Shown piece after piece: positions 34,587 to 44,816 of a stretch of 64,000 bases of DNA. Source of the stretch: Nitrospira sp. (GTDB taxonomy: Bacteria > Nitrospirota > Nitrospiria > Nitrospirales > Nitrospiraceae). The notes below the pieces were generated by a model, which had not been told where the DNA came from, ran no database searches, and saw nothing but the letters and a program-made list of their open reading frames with translations. Position 1 is the first letter of the stretch, and the number at the start of each line of letters is the position of its first letter. Both the position numbers and the translations under genes were made by a program. The stretch is taken from the NCBI GenBank assembly GCA_005116745.1, contig SWDS01000006.1, forward strand, positions 5,223 through 69,222. The letters are read 5' to 3'.

Positions 34587-36986
34587 ATGCCACGAACAAA
34601 GCCGAAGATGTTGAATCAGGACCAACTAAAGAAATTGGACGCCTATTGGCGAGCGGCCAATTATCTGTCGGTCGGACAGATCTATCTCTACGACAACCCG
34701 TTACTCAAGAAATCGCTCGCGCGGACTCATATCAAGCCACGTCTGCTCGGCCATTGGGGCACGACGCCGGGCCTGAATTTTATCTATGTGCATCTGAACC
34801 GCATCATCACGCAACACGATCTCAATATGATCTATATCGCCGGTCCCGGCCACGGCGGACCTGGGTTGGTCGCAAACGCCTACCTCGAAGGGACCTACAG
34901 CGAAGTCTATCCGGATGTCTCGCAAGACGAGCAAGGCATGAAACGATTGTTCAAACAGTTTTCGTTTCCCGGTGGCATTCCCAGCCATGTGGCGCCGGAG
35001 ACGCCTGGTTCCATACACGAGGGTGGTGAATTGGGCTACTCTCTTTCCCACGCCTATGGCGCGGTGTTCGACAATCCAGATCTGATTGCCGCCTGTGTGG
35101 TGGGCGACGGTGAGGCGGAGACCGGCCCACTGGCGACGAGTTGGCATTCCAATAAGTTTCTCAACCCAGTCACCGATGGGGTGGTCCTGCCGATTCTTCA
35201 TCTGAACGGGTACAAAATTGCCAATCCCACAGTCTTGGCCCGTATCAGCCATGACGAGCTCGATCACCTTTTCCGCGGCTACGGCTATCAACCCTATTTT
35301 GTCGAAGGACGCGATCCTCTGGCCATGCATCGGCTCATGGTGGCGACGCTCGATGCGGTCGTGAAGGACATTCAACGGATTAAGGCTGACGCGCGCAGAG
35401 CGACGGCTGTGCAGCGCCCGCTCTGGCCCATGATTGTGCTCCGCACGCCAAAGGGCTGGACCTGTCCTCCGCAGATCGACGGCAAGCGGACGGAAGACTC
35501 CTGGCGATCCCATCAAGTCCCGATGGGTGACATGGGCAAACTGGCACACGTCAAGATTCTTGAGCAATGGATGAAAAGCTACAAGCCTCAGGACCTGTTC
35601 GACAAGTCGGGGCGATTCAAGTCTGAGCTAGCCGCATTCGCCCCTAAGGGACATCGACGCATGAGCGCCAATCCTCATGCGAACGGCGGACTGCTGTTGA
35701 AAGATCTGCGCTTGCCGGATTTCCGCAGGTATGCCGTCGCCGTGAAGAAGCCTGGTGCCGTTGAAGCCGAGGCGACCCGCATCATGGGAGCGTTTCTACG
35801 GGACACGATGAAGATCAATATGGAGCACCGGAACTTCCGCCTCTTTAGCCCGGATGAGAACAATTCCAACCGCTGGCAGGATGTCTTGGACGTCACCAAT
35901 CGTGCTTGGATGGCAGAACGCCATTCCTACGATGATCACCTAGCGCCGGACGGACGGGTGATGGAGATGCTGAGTGAGCACCAGTGCCAGGGATGGTTGG
36001 AAGGCTATCTGTTGACGGGCCGGCACGGCTTCTTTTCCTGCTATGAAGCCTTCATCCACATTATCGACTCGATGTTCAACCAACATGCCAAGTGGCTCAA
36101 GGTCTGTAACCACATTCCATGGCGACGACCTATTGCCTCACTGAATTATTTGTTGTCCTCCCATGTCTGGCGGCAGGATCACAATGGGTTCAGCCATCAA
36201 GATCCTGGGTTTATCGATCACGTGGTCAACAAGAAAGCCGAGGTGATCCGGGTCTATTTGCCACCCGATGCCAATACGTTGCTGTCTGTCACCGACCACT
36301 GTCTACGCAGTCGCAACCATGTGAACGTCATCGTGGCCGGCAAGCAGTCGGCACCACAATGGCTCGACATGGATGCTGCGGTGAAACACTGCATAGCCGG
36401 GATCGGCATTTGGGAATGGGCCAGCAACGATCGGAACGGTGAACCGGACGTGGTCATGGCCTGTTGCGGCGATGTACCGACGATGGAAACGCTGGCGGCC
36501 GTCTCCTTACTGCGGTCCTATCTGCCAGGCGTGAAAGCGCGAGTGGTCAACGTGGTGGATCTCATGAAGCTGCAACCTTCCACTGAACATCCGAACGGAT
36601 TGTCCGACAAAGATTTCGATGCGCTGTTTACGACGGACAAGCCGATTATCTTCGCGTTCCACGGCTATCCCTGGCTGATCCACCGATTGACCTATCGGCG
36701 AACCAATCACAAGAACCTGCATGTGCGAGGGTACAAAGAAGAAGGGACTACGTCGACCCCGTTCGATATGGTGGTGATGAACGATCTGGATCGCTTTCAT
36801 CTCGTTGCTGATGTCATCGACCGGATCCCGCTGCGTGGCTCTCGGGCCGACTATGCCAAGCAGGCGCTTCGTGACAAACGCATCGAACACAAACAGTACA
36901 TTGCGGAGCATGGCGAAGACATGCCGGAGATCAGCCAGTGGAAGTGGAGTGGGAGCCGAACGTCTGTTCAGAAGACAACTCGATAA
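34587..36986 (+). CDS. xfp: Phosphoketolase (xylulose-5-phosphate/fructose-6-phosphate type)
   Basis: The 799-residue length is that of full phosphoketolases. Diagnostic stretches are [39 protein letters not shown], and the thiamine diphosphate/Mg site [20 protein letters not shown]. The enzyme cleaves xylulose 5-phosphate, and often fructose 6-phosphate, with phosphate. The products are acetyl phosphate plus glyceraldehyde 3-phosphate or erythrose 4-phosphate. AckA, encoded 20 bp upstream, then makes ATP and acetate. A TAGGAGGGGACG ribosome site precedes the ATG. Which sugar phosphate is preferred cannot be judged here. Confidence 0.95.
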   Translation: MPRTKPKMLNQDQLKKLDAYWRAANYLSVGQIYLYDNPLLKKSLARTHIKPRLLGHWGTTPGLNFIYVHLNRIITQHDLNMIYIAGPGHGGPGLVANAYLEGTYSEVYPDVSQDEQGMKRLFKQFSFPGGIPSHVAPETPGSIHEGGELGYSLSHAYGAVFDNPDLIAACVVGDGEAETGPLATSWHSNKFLNPVTDGVVLPILHLNGYKIANPTVLARISHDELDHLFRGYGYQPYFVEGRDPLAMHRLMVATLDAVVKDIQRIKADARRATAVQRPLWPMIVLRTPKGWTCPPQIDGKRTEDSWRSHQVPMGDMGKLAHVKILEQWMKSYKPQDLFDKSGRFKSELAAFAPKGHRRMSANPHANGGLLLKDLRLPDFRRYAVAVKKPGAVEAEATRIMGAFLRDTMKINMEHRNFRLFSPDENNSNRWQDVLDVTNRAWMAERHSYDDHLAPDGRVMEMLSEHQCQGWLEGYLLTGRHGFFSCYEAFIHIIDSMFNQHAKWLKVCNHIPWRRPIASLNYLLSSHVWRQDHNGFSHQDPGFIDHVVNKKAEVIRVYLPPDANTLLSVTDHCLRSRNHVNVIVAGKQSAPQWLDMDAAVKHCIAGIGIWEWASNDRNGEPDVVMACCGDVPTMETLAAVSLLRSYLPGVKARVVNVVDLMKLQPSTEHPNGLSDKDFDALFTTDKPIIFAFHGYPWLIHRLTYRRTNHKNLHVRGYKEEGTTSTPFDMVVMNDLDRFHLVADVIDRIPLRGSRADYAKQALRDKRIEHKQYIAEHGEDMPEISQWKWSGSRTSVQKTTR

Positions 36987-37153
36987 ACATCACAGAGGGT
37001 GGTCTCATCCGAGGTCTGTTCAACCAGGCCTTGTGAATTCAGCCAACCACCCTCCAAAAACACATGAATGTCTTCTCGTAAATATGCTATCGAAAAGAGC
37101 TGTGTACAGCGTACAGTGTGCCTCTTTTAAGAATATCACAGTGGAGGAAAGGA

Positions 37154-38122
37154 ATGGGCCGGAGGGTGCTGTCTTGCGATCGATGGATTGTTGGAATACT
37201 TTCTCTTATGTGTCTGCTGGTAGGACCAGCCTATGCGGATGATTCAAATAACAAGAAGCCGGATGATCTGAAGCCGAAGGAGCTGCTTGATTGTCGGTAT
37301 GGGCAGAGCTATGAGAAAACTGATGGGGAAACTATAGGGGAAGCGTTTCCTTCCGACGATGTCTTTCGCCCGCTCATGGCGGATCCCAAGCAACCGCAGT
37401 TCTTTGCGAACTGGCGATCAACGCGATCGCGCACCGACCGCACCAACTCCAACATCGGGTCGGTGGCGATTGGAGAAAACTTTGGCTTTTATACAAGGCG
37501 GGAAGGATGCAATGGGTGGCAGATCAGCCTGCTCACCGGAATTTTTGCTCAATTCGACTTAGATGAAAAGAACGCCCAATTGATCAACACGGACTTTAAT
37601 GTCGGGATCCCGATTACATGGCGCTCTGGAAATTGGTCCGCACGACTGCGCTATTATCACCAAAGCAGCCACATCGGCGATGAGTTTTTGGCGGCCAACC
37701 CAGGATTCAAGGCGATCACGTTTATTCTTGAGGAGGTGGACGCGATCCTTTCCTACGACTACCGATGGCTGCGCCTCTACGGAGGAGGAGGGTATTTGGT
37801 CCATCGCGAACCGACCATCATCGACCGCGGGAAGATCCAGTGGGGATTCGAAGCACGGGCTCCTTCGATGCGAACGCGGATTTTGGAACCGTTCCTCAAC
37901 CAGGTGATCGTGACACCCGTGCTATCGGCGGATTTCAAGTCGATACAAACACACGAGTGGATCATCGACACCAATGTGCTCGGGGGGGTTGAATGGTCCC
38001 GGACGGGTTCCCACCGTCGTTTCCGGATCATGGCGACCTATTTCCACGGCCATAATCCATATGGACAATTCTTCAACCAGAAGATCGAATCGATAGGACT
38101 TGGGGCCTACTTCATGTTTTAG
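37154..38122 (+). CDS. DUF1207-type outer-membrane protein
   Basis: The 322-residue protein has a signal peptide (IVGILSLMCLLVG, cleavage after AYA). Its body is rich in aromatic, amphipathic strands such as ARLRYYHQSSHIGDEFL and YDYRWLRLYGGGGYLVHREP, and it ends in F (GAYFMF), as outer-membrane barrels do. The pattern fits DUF1207. GGAGGAAAGG directly precedes the ATG at 37154, so the earlier GTG at 37118 is not used. It lies 47 bp before ftsH. The function of DUF1207 is not established. Confidence 0.75.
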   Translation: MGRRVLSCDRWIVGILSLMCLLVGPAYADDSNNKKPDDLKPKELLDCRYGQSYEKTDGETIGEAFPSDDVFRPLMADPKQPQFFANWRSTRSRTDRTNSNIGSVAIGENFGFYTRREGCNGWQISLLTGIFAQFDLDEKNAQLINTDFNVGIPITWRSGNWSARLRYYHQSSHIGDEFLAANPGFKAITFILEEVDAILSYDYRWLRLYGGGGYLVHREPTIIDRGKIQWGFEARAPSMRTRILEPFLNQVIVTPVLSADFKSIQTHEWIIDTNVLGGVEWSRTGSHRRFRIMATYFHGHNPYGQFFNQKIESIGLGAYFMF

Positions 38123-38169
38123 CGGCTCTCAGGTCGCGACCCCCGTATTCTTGAAAAGGATTCAGAACG

Positions 38170-39996
38170 ATGAATAAAACAACCTCCTTTTCCATTTGGT
38201 ACGTGCTCCTCGCCATCATGGCCGTGGTGCTCGTACATGATTTCATCCTTGCCCTGAATAAGGTCGAGGAGCTTCCCTACAGTCAGTTTAAGAGTTTGGT
38301 AGTGACTGGGAAAGTGGCGGAAGTCTCCGTGACCAGCCGCATCCTGACCGGCAAGTTGAAGGCCGAAGGCGAATCCAAAGAGCAGAAAGCCTTTACGACC
38401 GTGCGCGTCGACGATCCAGACCTGGTCCGCGAACTCAACCAACACGGGGTTACGTTCACCGGTGTCATTGAATCCACGTTTTGGCGTGATGTTTTATCCT
38501 GGGTGATCCCGGTTGCTCTCTTCGTCGGTATCTGGTTCTTCATTCTAAAACGATTTGGACAGGCTCAGGGTGGCTTCATGCAGGTGGGGCAATCCAAAGC
38601 GAAGATCTACGTCGAGAAGGACATTAAGGTCACGTTCGCGGATGTTGCCGGGGTGGACGAAGCCAAAGAAGAACTGGGTGAGGTGATCGAGTTCCTGAAG
38701 ACGCCGGAGAAGTTCACCAAACTTGGCGGCAAGATTCCCAAGGGCATACTCCTTGTCGGTCCACCCGGGACCGGCAAGACGTTGCTGGCTCGTGCGGTGG
38801 CCGGTGAGGCTGGGGTGACGTTCTTTAGCATCAGCGGCTCGGAGTTCGTCGAAATGTTCGTCGGGGTCGGGGCGGCCCGGGTCCGTGATCTCTTCGATCA
38901 GGCCAAGCTGAAAGCCCCCTGCATTATTTTCATTGATGAGTTGGATGCGCTCGGAAAAGCCCGTGGCGCGGGGCCCATGGGGCATGAGGAGCGGGAACAA
39001 ACGCTCAATCAGCTGCTGGTCGAGATGGACGGCTTTGATCCTCGCATCGGCGTCATTCTCATGGCCGCGACCAATCGCCCCGAGATTCTTGATCCTGCGT
39101 TGCTGCGGGCCGGCCGATTCGATCGTCATGTGGTGGTGGACCGTCCGGACAAGATCGGTCGCCTTGCCATTCTTCGTGTGCATGCCAAACAGGTGACACT
39201 GGGCCCCGACGCGGATCTGGAAAACATCGCTGCGATGACGCCCGGGTTCTCCGGAGCAGATTTGGCGAACATCATCAATGAGGCGGCGTTGCTGGCGGTG
39301 CGGCGCGGCAAGGATCAGGTCGGTTTTTCAGAATTGCAGGAGGCGGTCGAGCGAGTCATTGCCGGCTTGGAGAAGAAGAATCGCGTCCTGAATAAGATGG
39401 AGAAAGAGCGGGTGGCTTACCATGAGACGGGTCATGCCCTCGTCGCCATGTCCTTGCCAGGGATGGATCAGGTACAGAAGATCTCGATCATTCCGCGCGG
39501 CGTGGCGGCTCTTGGCTATACCTTGCAACTTCCGACAGAAGACCGGTTTCTGATGACGAAATCGGAATTGGAGAATAAGGTTGCCGTGCTACTCGGTGGG
39601 AGGATCGCTGAAGAAACAATTTTTGGGGAAGCCTCCACGGGGGCGCAGAATGATCTGCTCAAGGCTACCGACATTGCGAAAAGTATGGTGAAGGTTTATG
39701 GAATGAGCGAGAAGCTCGGTGCGATCACCTTGGAGCGAGAACGACAGTCTCAATTCCTCCAACTTCCGGTTGCGTCGGAACGAGGGGACTACTCCGAAGA
39801 GACTGCGCGTGAAATCGATTGTGAAGTGAGGCGGATCATTGACGAGCAGTACGGACGGGTGAAGTCCTTGCTGGAGGAGAACAAAGCCGCTCTGCAACAG
39901 GGGGCCACACTGTTGTTGGAACGCGAGGTGATTACGGGCGCGGAACTGAAGGTCGTTATGGAGAATCTCTCAGCCCAGCGCCAACCGACGGAGTGA
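38170..39996 (+). CDS. ftsH: ATP-dependent zinc metalloprotease FtsH
   Basis: The 608-residue membrane protease has two N-terminal transmembrane helices (about 8-28 and 100-122) flanking a small periplasmic domain. The AAA+ domain has Walker A GPPGTGKT near 197-204, Walker [13 protein letters not shown] and the SRH arginine region. The protease domain has the zinc motif HETGH at 418-422. It degrades unassembled membrane proteins and some regulators. The last bases overlap the start of the lipid-transport permease gene (GTGA), implying translational coupling with the Mla-type operon. Confidence 0.95.
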   Translation: MNKTTSFSIWYVLLAIMAVVLVHDFILALNKVEELPYSQFKSLVVTGKVAEVSVTSRILTGKLKAEGESKEQKAFTTVRVDDPDLVRELNQHGVTFTGVIESTFWRDVLSWVIPVALFVGIWFFILKRFGQAQGGFMQVGQSKAKIYVEKDIKVTFADVAGVDEAKEELGEVIEFLKTPEKFTKLGGKIPKGILLVGPPGTGKTLLARAVAGEAGVTFFSISGSEFVEMFVGVGAARVRDLFDQAKLKAPCIIFIDELDALGKARGAGPMGHEEREQTLNQLLVEMDGFDPRIGVILMAATNRPEILDPALLRAGRFDRHVVVDRPDKIGRLAILRVHAKQVTLGPDADLENIAAMTPGFSGADLANIINEAALLAVRRGKDQVGFSELQEAVERVIAGLEKKNRVLNKMEKERVAYHETGHALVAMSLPGMDQVQKISIIPRGVAALGYTLQLPTEDRFLMTKSELENKVAVLLGGRIAEETIFGEASTGAQNDLLKATDIAKSMVKVYGMSEKLGAITLERERQSQFLQLPVASERGDYSEETAREIDCEVRRIIDEQYGRVKSLLEENKAALQQGATLLLEREVITGAELKVVMENLSAQRQPTE

Positions 39997-41111
39997 AACC
40001 CGTGAATCAGCAGGCAACCATCTCTGTCGAGGGCAATGTCATCCACTGCCGAGGGCCGTGGACGCTCCCACACTTGGCCCAGCTTGAGCGGCGAGGTCAA
40101 ACGCTTCAATGGCCCACAGCACCAACGATTGTGTACGATGCTGAGGAGGTGACCGCCATGGATACAGGCGGCGCGCTCTTATTACAACGCTACTTGAATG
40201 GGGTGCGTCGTAAGGGTCAGCAGACCTTTCAGCAAGGATTAAAACCGGCATTTGCCGAGTTGCTACAGCTGATGGAGGCGCAATGGCCTCAGATTGAGCG
40301 AGATCCCACCCCTGACGTGGGATGGATGGAATGGTTGACCGGTATTCTGCGTTCTCGACAGGCATCCGCCATTCATGCCCTCGCATTCATCGGGGAAAGC
40401 ACCATCGCCTTTGGCCGATCACTGATACGGCCCGGCTCCATTCGATGGCGGGCGCTCTTGCGGATCGTGGAAGTGGATGGTGTGCGGGCCTTGCCGATCA
40501 CAGGCCTCCTGATGTTTCTGGTCGGTGTTGTGTTTGCCTATCAGGGTGCAGAACAACTCCGTAAGTTCGGCACGAACATTTTCATCGTGGATCTGGTCGG
40601 TATCTCGCTGTTGCGAGAGATTGCGCCATTGATCGTGGCGATCCTCATCGCCGGCCGTTCCGGGTCAGCCTATGCGGCGGAGATCGGTACGATGAAGGTC
40701 ACGGAAGAATTGGATGCGGTGCGGACGCTGGGTATTTCACCCATGAACTTGCTCGTGCTGCCGCGAGCGTTTGGCCTGGTCATCGCGCTCCCTCTGTTAA
40801 CGGTGTATGCGGATGTCGTAGGCGTATTCGGCGGCATGTTGATCGCGTTGGGGGAACTCAATGTGAGTTTCGTCGAGTTTGTCGCTCGATTCCAGGAAGC
40901 GGTTTCGATGCGACATTTTCTGATTGGGTTAGGGAAGGCGCCATTCTTTGCAGCGATCATCGCCTTGGTGGGCTGTTATCAAGGATTTCAGATCAGAGGT
41001 GGTGTCGACGACGTCGGCCGACACACCACCATCAGTGTCGTGCAGGGGATTTTTCTCGTAATCGTCTTCGATGCACTCTGCAGTATCTTGCTCAATTGGT
41101 GGGATCTCTAG
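39993..41111 (+). CDS. mlaE: MlaE-type lipid ABC transporter permease with an N-terminal STAS domain
   Basis: The 372-residue protein starts with a STAS-like domain (about 1-105: TIVYDAEEVTAMDTGGALLL), corresponding to what is MlaB in enterics. The MlaE/YrbE permease follows (about 135-372), with IAGRSGSAYAAEIGTMKVTE and TLGISPMNLLVLPRAFGL. GTG at 39993 overlaps the ftsH stop by 4 bp. With MlaF, MlaD and the lipoprotein downstream it should move phospholipids between inner and outer membranes. Fusion of the STAS partner to the permease is common outside enterics. Confidence 0.9.
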   Translation: MKPVNQQATISVEGNVIHCRGPWTLPHLAQLERRGQTLQWPTAPTIVYDAEEVTAMDTGGALLLQRYLNGVRRKGQQTFQQGLKPAFAELLQLMEAQWPQIERDPTPDVGWMEWLTGILRSRQASAIHALAFIGESTIAFGRSLIRPGSIRWRALLRIVEVDGVRALPITGLLMFLVGVVFAYQGAEQLRKFGTNIFIVDLVGISLLREIAPLIVAILIAGRSGSAYAAEIGTMKVTEELDAVRTLGISPMNLLVLPRAFGLVIALPLLTVYADVVGVFGGMLIALGELNVSFVEFVARFQEAVSMRHFLIGLGKAPFFAAIIALVGCYQGFQIRGGVDDVGRHTTISVVQGIFLVIVFDALCSILLNWWDL

Positions 41112-41175
41112 CAGGATGTTGAAAAGCCCGCCAGCGGCGTTCTCGCCTTGCTGGACGGTCTTTTTGAACATCCTG
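41112..41175. repeat. Palindromic repeat element between mlaE and mlaF
   Basis: CAGGATGTT (41112-41120) pairs with AACATCCTG (41167-41175). Between them lie GAAAAGCCCGCCAGC and GCTGGACGGTCTTTTT-like complementary arms, so nearly the whole 64 bp can fold into one long hairpin. It starts directly after the mlaE stop. It resembles REP-like or miniature elements seen in intergenic regions of related genomes (a recollection, not checked here). It may attenuate transcription within the operon. Confidence 0.6.
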
Positions 41176-41227
41176 GGTCTCTAAGTTTGTAGCGATCTGC
41201 GAGCAACGTGATAAGAGGTAGTTTCTG

Positions 41228-42034
41228 ATGCCGTCGGTTACGAACATTGAGATACCGGTGATCGACGTGAGCCACGTCGCGACGACGTTTGGACAGACCG
41301 TCGTGCATGAGGACGTCAGTCTGTCCATACAACGGGGAGAAATCTTCGCGATTGCCGGAGGCAACGGGTGCGGCAAGACCACGCTCTTGCGGGAGATCAT
41401 CGGCCTGATCACGCCCTCGGCCGGAACGATACGGCTGTTTGGATTAGATAGCCGACAATTGGAAGGTGGTGACGGTCACCCAATCTACCGCCGCTTCGGT
41501 GTGATGTTTCAGCAGGGGGGATTGTTCAGCTCATTGACGCTGGCAGAGAATGTCGCGGTGCCGTTGCGTGAACGGACGACGCTGAGTGAAGAGCTGATCC
41601 ATGATATTGTGGCTGCGAAAATTGCGATGGTGGATTTGCCACCGGATAGCGCAGGAAAGTTCCCCAACCAGCTCAGCGGGGGCATGAAACGGCGGGCCGC
41701 GCTCGCCCGAGCGATTGTCATGGATCCCGAGTTGCTGTTTCTTGATGAACCGACAGCCGGGCTTGATCCCATCATTGCGGCGGGCTTCGATGATCTCGTA
41801 CTCTCATTGAAGAAATTCTTGGGGCTCACGGTGGTCATGGTCACGCACGATTTGGATTCCCTGTGGCGGATCACGAATCGCGTCGCAGTGTTGGGTTGTG
41901 GGAAAGTGCTGGGGGTCGGAACGATGCAGGAGCTCTCCCAATCAGCCGACCCCGTTATTCGTGAATACTTTCATGGTCCTCGTGGGCGTGCGGCCAGTGA
42001 ACAGGCGGCCTGGAATGAGGGCGCGAGGGGTTGA
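41228..42034 (+). CDS. mlaF: MlaF-type lipid ABC transporter ATP-binding protein
   Basis: The 268-residue ATPase has Walker A GGNGCGKTT, a Q-loop (FGVMFQQGG), the signature LSGGMKRRAALARAI, Walker B LLFLDEPTAGLDP and the switch histidine in VTHDLDS. It energises the MlaE permease. The gene lies 116 bp after mlaE, a gap filled mostly by a palindromic repeat, so expression relative to mlaE may differ. The C-terminal extension (GPRGRAASEQAAWNEGARG) is not part of the core fold. Confidence 0.92.
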   Translation: MPSVTNIEIPVIDVSHVATTFGQTVVHEDVSLSIQRGEIFAIAGGNGCGKTTLLREIIGLITPSAGTIRLFGLDSRQLEGGDGHPIYRRFGVMFQQGGLFSSLTLAENVAVPLRERTTLSEELIHDIVAAKIAMVDLPPDSAGKFPNQLSGGMKRRAALARAIVMDPELLFLDEPTAGLDPIIAAGFDDLVLSLKKFLGLTVVMVTHDLDSLWRITNRVAVLGCGKVLGVGTMQELSQSADPVIREYFHGPRGRAASEQAAWNEGARG

Positions 42035-42138
42035 GCGGTAAGCAAAACAGGTTGGACACCTCCCACGTGATTGACGAATGAGGCATGTCGAATGACGAAT
42101 AGAACCACAGATCGGGTAGCTCCAGCGACGGACTGACG

Positions 42139-43101
42139 ATGGAACCAAAGGTCAATTACATTCTCGTCGGCTCGTTTGTGCTCTTTCTGGGAGCGGCTGT
42201 CCTAACCGGCATTTTGTGGTTAGGGAAGACGGACTATCGAGGTTCGTACGACCGGTATTCGGCCCATATGCAGGAGTCAGTCGCAGGGTTAAGCGTCGAT
42301 TCGACTGTCAAATATCGGGGTGTCGATGTGGGCCGGGTGAAGGCCATCGCCTTGAAGTCCGACAATCCGGAGGAAGTGCTGCTGACGCTGGATATTGTGC
42401 GCGGGACACCGATCAAAACCGATACGATTGCCGTACTCGAGACCCAAGGACTCACCGGTCTGGCCACCATCAATCTAAAAGGAGGAAGTCGAGACGCTCC
42501 GCCCTTAACGGTCCTGGAAGGGCAAGACTATCCAGTGATCAAGACCGGTCCCTCTCTCTTCTTCAGATTGGACGATGCGGTTTCTCGCCTGCTGTCGGAG
42601 AAGGGTCTGAACAAGCTCCTTGCCGATATGGACTTGGCAGCAAAGGGGGCGGCAGATGTGCTCGATGAGGAGAATCGGACGGCCTTGAAGCGAACGATCA
42701 AAGACCTCTCAGATGTCGCCCAGACCGTTGTGGCTCATAAGACTCAGATCGAGCAGAGCTTGAATGGTGCAGCAAAAAGCGCTGACAATCTGGTCAAGCT
42801 GACGGCATCGTTGAATGAGCAGGTTCCTGCCTTGCTCGCGGGAATCAACAAAAGTGTCGCGGCGCTCGGTACGGCGACGGACGAACTAGCTCGCACCAGC
42901 AAGACCGTGGGAATGGTCGTCAATGAAGCCAGACCCGAGCTCCAGCAATTCACGCGGCGAACTCTGCCTGAAGCCGGTTTATTAGTGACGGAGCTCAGAC
43001 AACTCACGAGTACGTTGACTCGTGTGGCCCGAGAGGTGGAGCGAGAGCCGAGCTCGTTAGTGTTTGGAAAAAAACCGTCTGTACGCGGCCCAGGCGAATA
43101 A
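42139..43101 (+). CDS. mlaD: MCE-domain lipid-binding protein, MlaD type
   Basis: The 320-residue protein has one N-terminal transmembrane anchor (about 8-30: ILVGSFVLFLGAAVLTGILW). An MCE domain follows (about 38-120: SVAGLSVDSTVKYRGVDVG). A long C-terminal helical region (about 150-300) could form a coiled coil or tube. It projects into the periplasm and binds lipid. It is longer than E. coli MlaD (about 180 residues) because of this helical tail, a form common in other phyla. It is co-transcribed with mlaF and the lipoprotein gene 21 bp downstream. Confidence 0.9.
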   Translation: MEPKVNYILVGSFVLFLGAAVLTGILWLGKTDYRGSYDRYSAHMQESVAGLSVDSTVKYRGVDVGRVKAIALKSDNPEEVLLTLDIVRGTPIKTDTIAVLETQGLTGLATINLKGGSRDAPPLTVLEGQDYPVIKTGPSLFFRLDDAVSRLLSEKGLNKLLADMDLAAKGAADVLDEENRTALKRTIKDLSDVAQTVVAHKTQIEQSLNGAAKSADNLVKLTASLNEQVPALLAGINKSVAALGTATDELARTSKTVGMVVNEARPELQQFTRRTLPEAGLLVTELRQLTSTLTRVAREVEREPSSLVFGKKPSVRGPGE

Positions 43102-43122
43102 TATCGAGAAGCGTTGGGTGCT

Positions 43123-43764
43123 ATGGCGATGATGATAGATCGGTTGAGACAAGTAGCGTGCGCGGTCTTGGTTGTGACCGCAACCGGTTGCCTGTCGCTC
43201 CGTACGGATTCTCCAGAAATCCACACGTATCAGTTGAGCCTTGACGGCTGGAACCGCGAGGCTCGCCATGATGGGATTGCGGAGTCGGTGTTGCTTGTGA
43301 GTCCGCCTCAGGCAGAGCCCGGATTTGAGACGCAGCGCATGGTGTACATGAAGCGCCCATATCAATTGGAAGCGTTTGCCGTCAATCAGTGGGCCGATAG
43401 CCCGGTGCAGATGCTTAGTCCTTTGATGATCCAGGGGCTCAATCACAGTGGGGTATGGCGGGCCGTGATTCCCCTGCCGAGCTCGATTCGAGGGGACTAT
43501 CGCCTGGACTCCTCAGGATTTGTCGTACAGCAGGAGTTTCTCCAGCAACCGAGCCGCGTCAGAGTGACGATCCGTGCGCAATTCGTCGACCTGAAAGAGT
43601 CCATGATTGTGGGAGCGCGGGCCTTTGAAGTGGTCGAGAATGCTCCGAGCGAGAATGCCTACGGAGGTGTGCTGGCCGCCAACCGCGCCGTGGCTGGATT
43701 GCTCGACCAGATCGTGGCATGGCTTCGGCAATGTGTAGAACATTCGCCCGAGTGCAGTCGTTAA
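43123..43764 (+). CDS. ABC-type transport auxiliary lipoprotein (PqiC-like)
   Basis: The 213-residue protein has a short hydrophobic signal (VACAVLVVTATGC) with a lipobox cysteine near residue 22. The body shows the ABC-transport-auxiliary pattern: VLLVSPPQAEPGFETQRMVY with YMKRPYQLEAFAVNQWADSP. Such lipoproteins sit on the outer membrane and receive lipid from MCE proteins, as PqiC does. Its position immediately after mlaD supports that role. The ATG at 43123 is the first in a run and fits the expected signal length. Confidence 0.85.
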   Translation: MAMMIDRLRQVACAVLVVTATGCLSLRTDSPEIHTYQLSLDGWNREARHDGIAESVLLVSPPQAEPGFETQRMVYMKRPYQLEAFAVNQWADSPVQMLSPLMIQGLNHSGVWRAVIPLPSSIRGDYRLDSSGFVVQQEFLQQPSRVRVTIRAQFVDLKESMIVGARAFEVVENAPSENAYGGVLAANRAVAGLLDQIVAWLRQCVEHSPECSR

Positions 43765-43796
43765 AAGGGTGGAGGCGGAATGACGAGGCACCGCCG

Positions 43797-44261
43797 GTGA
43801 GTGAGAATATTTCGTGGAAATGGGTCCTGCTCTCGATCGCGTGCTGTGCCTGCCTGATGTTTGAGCGACAGGCCTGGGGGGTGGAGCCGGTATCGGAACA
43901 TTCAGCAAATCAGCAGCACCGTGTCGTCATGCATCTCAATTCAGGCGACGACAAAGTCCAACGGGGCGCGCTGAATAATATCAGGAACCTCTACCAGGAA
44001 TTAGGGACACACAACCTCACACTTGAGCTAGTCGTGCATGGGGCAGGCCTCCCGTTACTGCTCAAGAAGGGCACGGCATTTGCTGTTGAATTGGCTGATT
44101 TAAAGAAGACATACGGCGTGAACTATACGGCCTGTTCCAATACCATGAAGACGATGCAGGTGATGCGGGAAGATTTAATCAGCGAAGTAGGCGAGACGGT
44201 GCCGGCGATAGTCAGGCTTCTCGAACGACAAGAACAAGGCTGGGCCTATATCAAACCCTAG
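43797..44261 (+). CDS. DsrE-fold protein, exported
   Basis: About 154 residues. From the GTG at 43797 the product begins with a probable signal peptide (KWVLLSIACCACLMF, cleavage near AWG). The mature part has the DsrE/DsrF layout, with VVMHLNSGDDKVQRGALNNI, LTLELVVHGAGLPLLLKKG and a cysteine in NYTACSNTMK. Relatives carry or relay sulfur or act in thiol chemistry. An exported form at the end of the lipid operon is unusual. An OsmC-type gene follows. A cytoplasmic DsrE protein lies at 56083. Confidence 0.7.
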   Translation: MSENISWKWVLLSIACCACLMFERQAWGVEPVSEHSANQQHRVVMHLNSGDDKVQRGALNNIRNLYQELGTHNLTLELVVHGAGLPLLLKKGTAFAVELADLKKTYGVNYTACSNTMKTMQVMREDLISEVGETVPAIVRLLERQEQGWAYIKP

Positions 44262-44301
44262 CCAAGAGCGGGCAGTCGGTATCCTCAGCAGAGGAGCGCA
44301 C

Positions 44302-44736
44302 ATGGACCAGAAGAGCAAAGTGTACATCTATCACACTGCGGTGAAGTGGACCGAGCAACGTAAAGGGGTCATCTCCTGTGAAGGGAAACCTGATGTGGAA
44401 GTGGCGACTCCGCCGGAGTTCAAGGGGCATGAGGGCATTTGGTCTCCTGAAGATCTCTTTGTGGCCTCCGCGAACATCTGTTTGATGACGACGTTTCTAG
44501 CCGTGGCGGAGCGAGCTGGACTCGCCTTCTCTGCCTATGAAAGCGCGGCGGAAGGTCGATTGGAGTTGGTGGAGGGGAAATTTCAATTCACCACCATCAC
44601 GATCAGGCCTTCCATCACTTTGAAGTCTGGGGAGGATGCGGGTAAAGCCAAGGAGCTGATTGAAAAAGCCGAGCGGAATTGTTTGATTTCCAACTCGATG
44701 AAAGCCGCAGTAATCGTGGAGCCGGTCATTCACTAG
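44302..44736 (+). CDS. OsmC-family peroxiredoxin-like protein
   Basis: The 144-residue protein has OsmC/YhfA features: GHEGIWSPEDLFVASANICLM with a cysteine, and AERNCLISNSMKAAV with the second cysteine. These two cysteines reduce organic hydroperoxides in active members. It starts 40 bp after the DsrE-type gene and probably shares its transcript. A second OsmC-type gene lies at 52969-53385. Substrate unknown. Confidence 0.85.
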   Translation: MDQKSKVYIYHTAVKWTEQRKGVISCEGKPDVEVATPPEFKGHEGIWSPEDLFVASANICLMTTFLAVAERAGLAFSAYESAAEGRLELVEGKFQFTTITIRPSITLKSGEDAGKAKELIEKAERNCLISNSMKAAVIVEPVIH

Positions 44737-44816
44737 CACTGCAGAACTCCTTGTCACTGAGGCTTGTGTTGGTGAGCACGAAAGTGGAGTTGGAGGTTAC
44801 AGTCAACGGAGAGCGT

